Source: Mesobacillus foraminis
Lineage (GTDB): Bacteria > Bacillota > Bacilli > Bacillales > Cytobacillaceae
Assembly (NCBI RefSeq): GCF_004340465.1
Contig: NZ_SLVV01000007.1
Coordinates: 216,651 to 280,650 of the forward strand
Length of the DNA stretch: 64,000 nt
Direction of reading: 5' to 3'
A model generated the notes under the pieces. It was not told where the DNA came from. It saw only the letters and a program-made list of their open reading frames with translations, and did no database searches. Made by a program: the position numbers and the translations under genes. Of this stretch, positions 58,149-64,000 are shown piece after piece (position 1 is the first letter of the stretch; each line of letters starts with the position of its first letter).

Positions 58149-59735
58149 ATGAAACAATCAGATGTGTTGATTGTAGGCAGCGGAATTGCTGCTTTACAGC
58201 TGGCAAGTACCTTAAGAAGTGACTTGAATGTGATGGTTCTCACAAAGTCGGGGCTTTTAAACAGCAATTCTCATAAAGCGCAGGGAGGCGTTGCGGCAGC
58301 CCTTGGGAAAAATGATGATCCTTACTTACATTATATTGATACGGTCGAAGCAGGCAGGTTTCACAATGAGTCTCAAAGAACTCTGGAGATGACCAGAGAG
58401 GCTCCTGAATTAATAAAAGGTTTTTTGGAGGGGGGGTGCCCATTTGACAAAAATGAGGACGGTAAGCTGCTTTTAGGCATGGAAGGGGCACACTCGAAAA
58501 AAAGGATTGTCCACAGCGGCGGTGACGCTACAGGCAGGGAAATCGTAAAATTCCTTTCTGAACAGCTAGGGAGCAATATCTCTGTAAAAGAGGAGATTTT
58601 TGTATACGAACTGATCTTAAGTGATGAGGGGATCTGCATAGGGGCGAAAGGAATGCTGCCTGATGGCTCCACTGAAATATTCTTAAGTGATCATGTTGTA
58701 TTAGCTACAGGAGGCTGCGGGCAGCTATATAGTTTCACCTCCAATGCAGAGACTGTAACAGGTGATGGTTTGGCGCTTGCCTTTATCGCGGGAGCAGAGC
58801 TGGAAGACATGGAATTTATTCAGTTTCATCCTACCCTCCTTTTTGTTGATGGGGAGACGAAGGGACTTGTATCCGAAGCGGTGCGCGGAGAAGGAGCAAA
58901 GCTTGTGACTGAAGATGGGCGTTTTATTATGGAAGGCGTTCATCCGCTCGCTGATTTAGCGCCGCGCCATATTGTGTCGCAAACCATCTATGAATATTTA
59001 AATCGGGGTGAACAAGTTTATCTTGATATTTCCCAAATACCGAACTTTCGGGGACGATTTCCGACTGTTTCGGAACTCTGTATGAATTCAGGATTGGATC
59101 TTTCTTCCGGTAGAATACCAGTTGCGCCAGGGAGCCATTTTCTAATGGGAGGAATCAGGACTGACGATATAGGAAGGACAACAATAGAGGGCTTATATGC
59201 CATAGGAGAGGCCGCCTGCACGGGGGTCCATGGAGCGAACCGACTTGCCAGCAATTCGCTGCTGGAAGGAATGGTTTTTGGCAGAAGGCTGGGTGAATGG
59301 ATCAATCGGCAGCCGTACAGTAAAAGCCATGGGTTAGGAGCCGTTCCTCTTGCAGTAACACATCGCAGTCCTCTTATGTCGCTGCCTGAAAAATGGGAGC
59401 TACGGCAAAAGATGATGGAACGGACAGGAATCGTCCGCGAAAGGCAAAAGCTGACCCTCCAGAAAGAATGGCTTGAGTCCTTTCAGGTGGAAGAATTGCT
59501 TGATGTCTGTCTCGAAGCCTATAAACCTGAAAAAATTTCAACGATTTTCATGATCATTACCGCCTGGCTGGTGAATGAAGCTGCATTAGCCCGTACAGAA
59601 AGCAGAGGGGGACATTATCGGATCGACTATCCCGGTGAAGACAATACCAGCTGGATGAAAAAAAGGATCGTACTTAAAAGGAAAAGGAAAAAGGGTGGTA
59701 ACAGTGAACAAATTAAAACTGCGATTACAACTTGA
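58149..59735 (+). CDS. nadB: L-aspartate oxidase
   Basis: FAD enzyme that oxidises L-aspartate to iminoaspartate, first step of de novo NAD synthesis. The 528-residue protein has the N-terminal dinucleotide motif VLIVGSGIAALQLA and SNSHKAQGGVAAALG. The succinate-dehydrogenase-like region is ATGGCGQLYSFTSN, EFIQFHPTLL, ARHIVSQ-like and HFLMGGI. The flavin C-terminal motif is YAIGEAACTGVHGANRLASNSLLEG. CAGGAGG precedes the ATG. Its last 32 bases overlap nadC. Confidence 0.96.
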   Translation: MKQSDVLIVGSGIAALQLASTLRSDLNVMVLTKSGLLNSNSHKAQGGVAAALGKNDDPYLHYIDTVEAGRFHNESQRTLEMTREAPELIKGFLEGGCPFDKNEDGKLLLGMEGAHSKKRIVHSGGDATGREIVKFLSEQLGSNISVKEEIFVYELILSDEGICIGAKGMLPDGSTEIFLSDHVVLATGGCGQLYSFTSNAETVTGDGLALAFIAGAELEDMEFIQFHPTLLFVDGETKGLVSEAVRGEGAKLVTEDGRFIMEGVHPLADLAPRHIVSQTIYEYLNRGEQVYLDISQIPNFRGRFPTVSELCMNSGLDLSSGRIPVAPGSHFLMGGIRTDDIGRTTIEGLYAIGEAACTGVHGANRLASNSLLEGMVFGRRLGEWINRQPYSKSHGLGAVPLAVTHRSPLMSLPEKWELRQKMMERTGIVRERQKLTLQKEWLESFQVEELLDVCLEAYKPEKISTIFMIITAWLVNEAALARTESRGGHYRIDYPGEDNTSWMKKRIVLKRKRKKGGNSEQIKTAITT

Positions 59736-60537
59736 ACAATTCTTTCTTGAAGATATCGGGGACAGGGATGTTACAAGTGATCTGATATTTGGAAAAGCAG
59801 GAAAAGGCCAGATTGTTTTTATTGCAAAAGCTCCAGGTATATTTTGTGGGGAAGAAGTGATAAAAACCGGCTTCCGGGTTATGGATCCAGACGCAGAAAT
59901 CAAGATATTGGCTTCTGAGGGGCGTCCAGTAGAAACAGGTGAAAAACTGGCCTATGTAACAGGGGAAATTTCCGAACTTCTTAAGGGAGAGAGAGTGATC
60001 CTTAACCTTGTTCAGAGGATGTCCGGCATTGCGACCCAAACCAGGGAAGCAGTGGAGGTCCTTGGGAGCCCTCGAACGAGGATTTGTGATACAAGGAAAA
60101 CATCTCCGGGCTTAAGAATGATGGAGAAATACGCAGTCCGCTGCGGCGGGGGCTACAATCATCGTTATGGCCTTTATGATGCCGTGATGATCAAGGATAA
60201 TCATATCAGTTTTGCGGGATCCATCACTAAGGCTGTAGAAGCAGTCCGTGAAAAAGCGGGTCATATGGTGAAGATTGAAGTGGAAACGGAAACACAGGAT
60301 CAAGTACTCGAAGCTGTAGGATGCGGAGCCGACTGCATCATGTTTGATAATCGGAGCCCCGAGGAAATCAGGGAATTGATTAAACTGGTCCCGGAAGGAA
60401 CAGCTACCGAGGCTTCCGGAGGGATTACCCTTGATACTTTGGCATCCTACAGGGATACGGGAGTTGATTATATATCCCTGGGATTCCTGACTCACACCCT
60501 AAAGGCACTGGATATTAGTGTAAAAGTAAATATATAG
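59704..60537 (+). CDS. nadC: Quinolinate phosphoribosyltransferase
   Basis: Decarboxylating transferase that makes nicotinate mononucleotide from quinolinate and PRPP. The 277-residue product has EDIGDRDVTSDLIF near the N-terminus, NLVQRMSGIATQTRE, and the substrate motif RICDTRKTSPGLRMMEKYAV. RCGGGYNHRYGLYDAVMIKDNH with the PRPP-binding C-terminal barrel (EASGGITLD) completes it. GTG at 59704 follows AAAAGGGTGG at good spacing; GTG 59695 lies on that site. The frame begins inside nadB. Confidence 0.95.
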   Translation: MNKLKLRLQLEQFFLEDIGDRDVTSDLIFGKAGKGQIVFIAKAPGIFCGEEVIKTGFRVMDPDAEIKILASEGRPVETGEKLAYVTGEISELLKGERVILNLVQRMSGIATQTREAVEVLGSPRTRICDTRKTSPGLRMMEKYAVRCGGGYNHRYGLYDAVMIKDNHISFAGSITKAVEAVREKAGHMVKIEVETETQDQVLEAVGCGADCIMFDNRSPEEIRELIKLVPEGTATEASGGITLDTLASYRDTGVDYISLGFLTHTLKALDISVKVNI

Positions 60538-60556
60538 GAAGGAAGGATAGCTGAAA

Positions 60557-61663
60557 ATGAATATGCTTGATTTACTGGACTCCCGTCCTATTAGTTTGCC
60601 TGAGAAATACCGGAATATGACAACGGAAGAGCTTGAAGAAAGAGTAAGGGAAATTAAAGGGAAGCTTGGCAAAAAGCTTTTTATCCCTGGCCATCATTAT
60701 CAAAAGGATGAAGTGATCCAATTTGCCGATGCCACTGGGGATTCGCTAAAGCTTGCCCAGCTGTCAGCAGAAAATAAAGATGCGGAACATGTTGTTTTCT
60801 GCGGTGTTCATTTTATGGCAGAGATAGCCGATATCCTGACAACCAAGGAGCAAAAGGTTTACCTGCCTGATATGAGAGCAGGCTGCTCCATGGCGGATAT
60901 GGCTGATATTTTTCAGACGGAAAGGGCCTGGAACAAACTGACTGAGTTATTTGGTGATACCATTCTCCCTTTGACTTATGTAAATTCAACTGCCGAAATA
61001 AAATCATTCGTTGGAAAACATGGAGGGGCTACCGTTACTTCTTCGAATGCCGAGAAGATGGTCAGGTGGGCCTTTGAAAAGAAAGAAAGGCTTTTGTTCC
61101 TGCCAGACCAGCATCTTGGACGGAATACCGCCTATAACATAGGGATTGGCCTCGATGAAATGGCGGTGTGGAACCCAATTTCCAATGAGCTCGAATTTTC
61201 AGGTTTGATCGAGGAGGTAAAAGTCATTTTATGGAAAGGGCATTGCTCTGTCCATGAGAATTTTACTGTAGAAAATATTCGTCAGGTCAGAGAAACGTAC
61301 CCTGATATGAAGATTATAGTTCACCCCGAATGCAGACGTGAAGTAGTTGCCCTGTCAGATATGGCTGGTTCCACTAATTATATTATTGACGCCATTTATG
61401 GCTCGCCTTCGGGTTCATCCTGGGCTGTTGGAACAGAAATGAATCTGGTCAACAGAATTATTCAGGAACATCCTGATAAACAAATTATCTCATTAAATCC
61501 TCATATGTGCCCGTGCCTGACCATGAATCGGATTGATCTTCCGCACCTGGTTTGGTGCCTGGAAGCAATTGAACTAGGGAGTTCACATAATAGAATTGAA
61601 GTGGATGGCCACATTGCCGATAACGCTAAAAAAGCATTGAACAGGATGCTTGAATTATCTTAG
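60557..61663 (+). CDS. nadA: Quinolinate synthase
   Basis: [4Fe-4S] enzyme that condenses iminoaspartate with dihydroxyacetone phosphate to quinolinate. The 368-residue protein is of the longer Bacillus type. Cluster ligands are Cys110 (RAGCSMADM), Cys230 (KGHCSVHEN) and Cys320 (in CPCLTMNR, residues 318-320). [14 protein letters not shown] and [11 protein letters not shown] also match. Cluster repair depends on NifS encoded on the opposite strand. It ends the nadBCA operon, followed by a terminator. Confidence 0.97.
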   Translation: MNMLDLLDSRPISLPEKYRNMTTEELEERVREIKGKLGKKLFIPGHHYQKDEVIQFADATGDSLKLAQLSAENKDAEHVVFCGVHFMAEIADILTTKEQKVYLPDMRAGCSMADMADIFQTERAWNKLTELFGDTILPLTYVNSTAEIKSFVGKHGGATVTSSNAEKMVRWAFEKKERLLFLPDQHLGRNTAYNIGIGLDEMAVWNPISNELEFSGLIEEVKVILWKGHCSVHENFTVENIRQVRETYPDMKIIVHPECRREVVALSDMAGSTNYIIDAIYGSPSGSSWAVGTEMNLVNRIIQEHPDKQIISLNPHMCPCLTMNRIDLPHLVWCLEAIELGSSHNRIEVDGHIADNAKKALNRMLELS

Positions 61664-61692
61664 AAATCCTTCCTTTGGAGGGATTTTTTTTT
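61664..61692 (+). terminator. Terminator of the nad operon
   Basis: AAATCCTTCC (61664-61673) pairs with GGAGGGATTT (61677-61686), one wobble, three-base loop, nine T. Confidence 0.9.
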
Positions 61693-61803
61693 AGGATCAT
61701 TGATGAATTTACCTGGAAAAGCTTTAATTTATCTTAATAAACATATACATGGCTAGAGAAGCATAAGTTTTTTTGAGCTTTATTAGCAAAATGCCTACAC
61801 GGT

Positions 61804-61812
61804 CATACACTA
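61804..61812 (+). promoter_or_regulatory. SigE/SigK-type -10 upstream of safA
   Basis: CATACACTA fits both CATACAnT (SigE) and CATAnnnTA (SigK). No clear -35 was identified. B. subtilis safA uses both factors. Confidence 0.45.
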
Positions 61813-61843
61813 TATGGACTTATGCCATAGGAGGGAAATCAGA

Positions 61844-64000
61844 GTGAAGATCCATATCGTACAGAAAGGGGATACTCTTTGGAAGATCGCCAAAAAGTAC
61901 GGCGTGAACTTTGAAGAGCTGAAAAAGATGAACTCACAGCTCAGCAACCCTGATATGATTATGCCCGGAATGAAGATAAAGGTCCCAACCACAGGGGGAA
62001 CCATAAAAAAAGAAGCGCCGATCCCTGGAGGGGGACCGCAGGCAAAGATCAATATGGGAAGCAAAAAAGAAATGCCAATCAAAGAGCAGCCTATAATAAA
62101 AGAAAAGCAGATAGTTCCGCCGAAAAAGGAAGAGCAGCAGCCTCTGCCAGTAAAGGAAATGCCAAAGGAGGAGCCGAAACCGCTGCCGCAGATGCCTGCG
62201 CCAAAGCCGATTATGGAAATGCCGAAGCCGGCGCCAAAACCGCTGCCGCAGATGCCTGCGCCAAAACCGATTATGGAAATGCCGAAGCCGGCGCCAAAAC
62301 CGCTGCCGCAGATGCCTGCGCCAAAGCCGATTATGGAAATGCCGAAGCCGGCACCAAAGCCGATTATGGAAATGCCGAAGCCGGTACCAAAACCGCTGCC
62401 GCAGATGCCTGCGCCAAAACCGATTAAGGAAATGCCGAAGCAAGAAGCAAAGCAGCAGATGCCTGCGCCAAAACCGATTAAAGAAATGCCGAAGCAAGAA
62501 GCAAAGCAGCAGATGCCGGCACCAAAGCCGATTATGGAAATGCCAAAGCAAGAAGCAAAACCAATGCCTAATGAGCCAGCAAATATCGAATTGCCGATTA
62601 AGTCCTTTGCTCCTAAAATGCCCCAGCCTATCATCCAGGAAAGTGATATGAACAATTATTACATGGACAATATGGCCAATATGATGCCTCAGCAGCAAAT
62701 GCCGCTTCCAAAAGAACCACAGCTGCCGCCAAAATCAGTAAATATGTTTCCAACGGTAAAATCCGAAAGCAAGCCAATGGCCGATTATGGGGAAGAATCC
62801 TCATCCATGCCATTCAACCAGGGAGGTTTTGAACAATCCATGATTCCTTATCCACATAGCTTTAATCCAATGTCACCTGGAATGCAAGGTTCAGGAAATC
62901 CATACCAGGGGGGGGCTCCCCAAGTTCAGGGAGCTCAGTCATTTCCAGGTTATCAAATGCCAATGGGAGACAGCCCTGTTTACCAGGATGGACTGGAATC
63001 TCCTTCTTTTGCTAATATGCCAAATATGCCAAATCAAGCTGCGGCGGAAATGGGAAATATGCCTCATTCCGTAAAAGGGGCGGAAAATATGCCAGCACCG
63101 CTTCCATATCCGCAGACAGCACCAGCGATGCATCATCCTTGTCCACCAATGCAGCCTGTTCCAATTTCTCCGGTCTATCCTGGTTCAGGCTTATGTGAAC
63201 CTTATGGATTTCACCATGGTGTATTCCCCCAAGTCCAGGGGGTTATGGAGCATCAAATGCCCCATCCCATGATGCCGCAAGGACAAATGCCTGCTCCACA
63301 GGTTCAAGGGGCAATGGCAGATTTTGAATCACCTGAGGACAATATGAATATGCCGCTCATGCCGAAAATGGTATCACCGATGATTCAGTCTCCAAAGGAC
63401 TGTGGCTGCGGACCAGGATTGGCTGGCCCGCAGATGGGACACGGTGGGCACATGGGATTCGGCCCGCAAGGAGGGTTTGGCCCGCAGGGAGGGTTTGGCC
63501 CGCAGGGAGGGTTTGGCCCGCAGGGAGGGTTTGGCCCGCAGGGAGGGTTTGGCCCGCAAGGAGGATTCGGCCCGCAAGGAGGATTCGGCCCGCAAGGAGG
63601 ATTCGGCCCGCAAGGAGGATTCGGCCCGCAAGGAGGATTCGGCCCGCAGGGAGGATTCGGCCCGCAGGGAGGGTTTGGTCAACAGGGAGGATTCGGTCAA
63701 CAGGGCGGATTTAATCCACAAGGAGGATTCGGTCAACAGGGCGGATTCGATCCACAAGGAGGATTCGGTCAACAGGGAGGATTCGATCCACAAGGAGGAT
63801 TCGGTCAACAGGGCGGATTCGATCCACAAGGAGGATTCGGCCAACAAGGAGGATTCAATCCACAAGGAGGATTCGGCCAACAAGGAGGATTCGGTCAACA
63901 GGGAGGATTCGATCCACAAGGAGGATTCGGTCAACAGGGAGGATTCGATCCACAAGGAGGATTCGGTCAACAGGGCGGATTCGATCCACAAGGAGGATTA
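61844..64000 (+). CDS. safA: SafA-like spore coat protein, 3' end beyond window
   Basis: Inner-coat morphogenetic protein homologue that binds SpoVID and cortex peptidoglycan. The frame opens at GTG 61844 after ATAGGAGGG and runs without a stop to the window end (719 codons). Domain order: LysM (residues 1-48, KIHIVQKGDTLWKIAKKYGV to MIMPGMKIKVP); a Lys/Pro/Met-rich region with 20-residue repeats of the type MPAPKPIMEMPKPAPKPLPQ (about 105-245); a SafA-like middle part with SPVYPGSGLC and DCGCGPG (about 519-525); then 30 full GFGPQG-type hexapeptides from residue 538 to the edge. Identity rests on the LysM, the middle motifs and the position after nadA. The hexapeptide array is not in B. subtilis SafA as I know it. 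Confidence 0.88.
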   Translation, partial: MKIHIVQKGDTLWKIAKKYGVNFEELKKMNSQLSNPDMIMPGMKIKVPTTGGTIKKEAPIPGGGPQAKINMGSKKEMPIKEQPIIKEKQIVPPKKEEQQPLPVKEMPKEEPKPLPQMPAPKPIMEMPKPAPKPLPQMPAPKPIMEMPKPAPKPLPQMPAPKPIMEMPKPAPKPIMEMPKPVPKPLPQMPAPKPIKEMPKQEAKQQMPAPKPIKEMPKQEAKQQMPAPKPIMEMPKQEAKPMPNEPANIELPIKSFAPKMPQPIIQESDMNNYYMDNMANMMPQQQMPLPKEPQLPPKSVNMFPTVKSESKPMADYGEESSSMPFNQGGFEQSMIPYPHSFNPMSPGMQGSGNPYQGGAPQVQGAQSFPGYQMPMGDSPVYQDGLESPSFANMPNMPNQAAAEMGNMPHSVKGAENMPAPLPYPQTAPAMHHPCPPMQPVPISPVYPGSGLCEPYGFHHGVFPQVQGVMEHQMPHPMMPQGQMPAPQVQGAMADFESPEDNMNMPLMPKMVSPMIQSPKDCGCGPGLAGPQMGHGGHMGFGPQGGFGPQGGFGPQGGFGPQGGFGPQGGFGPQGGFGPQGGFGPQGGFGPQGGFGPQGGFGPQGGFGPQGGFGQQGGFGQQGGFNPQGGFGQQGGFDPQGGFGQQGGFDPQGGFGQQGGFDPQGGFGQQGGFNPQGGFGQQGGFGQQGGFDPQGGFGQQGGFDPQGGFGQQGGFDPQGGL
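62191..62430 (+). repeat. 60-bp tandem repeats in safA
   Basis: Tandem copies of a 60-base unit encoding MPAPKPIMEMPKPAPKPLPQ, nearly identical over 62191-62310, then shortened and diverging forms (MPKPAPKPIME, MPAPKPIKEMPKQEAKQQ) to about 62570. Copies differ mostly at third positions. Confidence 0.9.
63455..64000 (+). repeat. 18-bp tandem array encoding GFGPQG hexapeptides
   Basis: Thirty complete 18-base units plus two codons, all in frame. Units 1-12 read GFGPQG (63455-63670). Units 13-30 mostly alternate GFGQQG with GFDPQG or GFNPQG, giving a 36-base higher-order unit. The array reaches the window edge. Confidence 0.97.

Noticed and set aside
61810..62655. Long minus-strand frame rich in Gly, Phe and Ile opposite safA
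   Set aside because: It is the antisense of the 60-bp repeats in safA; repeats without stops keep all frames open. The + strand frame has a ribosome site, LysM domain and family motifs.
61934..62698. Second minus-strand frame with His/Arg/Trp/Leu repeats
   Set aside because: Another shadow of the same repeats.
63374..63991. Minus-strand frame of repeated Glu-Ser-Ser-Leu units opposite the GFGPQG array
   Set aside because: Mirror of the 18-bp repeats; no start signal and no family.

Overview
The window is a chromosomal segment of an endospore-forming, naturally competent-type member of the Bacillaceae. Evidence: GerE, GerM, LonB, SpoVID, YsxE, SpoIIB, SpoIVFA/FB, Spo0B and SafA are all present. 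Shine-Dalgarno sites are strong (AGGAGG type), TTG and GTG starts are frequent, and the gene order follows the Bacillus subtilis gerE-to-safA region almost throughout. I recognise the family but not the species; the order comparison is from memory, not from an alignment. Nearly all genes read on the + strand, and I see no prophage, insertion sequence or CRISPR array.

Layout. 1-6.5 kb: the 3' part of a type I pullulanase, then gerE, a MarR regulator, racE, gerM and the rph-rdgB-yfcE-like cluster. 6.6 kb: a single tRNA-Arg(UCU). 7-16.4 kb: branched-chain amino acid synthesis, ilvE followed by a leucine T-box and ilvB-ilvN-ilvC-leuA-leuB-leuC-leuD, ending in a perfect terminator. 16.4-25.6 kb: a TPR protein and the protein-quality genes tig, clpX, lonB, lonA, with engB. 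26-33 kb: a minus-strand membrane protein and the tetrapyrrole operon hemA-X-C-D-B-L, which takes glutamyl-tRNA to uroporphyrinogen III. 33-35.5 kb: spore morphogenesis (spoVID, ysxE) and a tiny minus-strand membrane protein. 36-41 kb: a valine T-box with valS, then folC, a short ORF and comC. 41.5-50 kb: spoIIB, maf, radC, mreBCD, minCD and spoIVFA/FB, covering cell shape, division-site choice and sigma-K activation. 50-56 kb: RNase E/G, the L21 leader with rplU-prp-rpmA, spo0B-obg and pheB-pheA. 56-61.7 kb: the NAD regulon, with nifS-niaR divergent from nadB-nadC-nadA around a palindromic NiaR-type operator. 61.8 kb to the end: a spore-coat SafA-like gene that runs off the window.

Regulation visible in the sequence includes two T-boxes (Leu specifier CTC, Val specifier GTC), an L21 leader, a NiaR operator, several consensus sigma-A promoters, and sporulation promoters that fit the expected sigma factors: SigK at gerE, SigF at lonB, SigE at spoVID and spoIVFA, and a SigE/SigK-type -10 at safA.

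The most unusual object is the SafA-like protein. It has an N-terminal LysM domain, 20-residue Met/Pro/Lys repeats, and then at least 30 consecutive six-residue GFGPQG-type repeats still running at the window edge. The repeats change from a uniform block to an alternating GFGQQG / GF(D,N)PQG pattern. Other points worth following are the T-box lying between ilvE and ilvB with no visible promoter of its own, two short genes with good translation signals, and a GDA in place of GDG in the acetolactate synthase cofactor motif.
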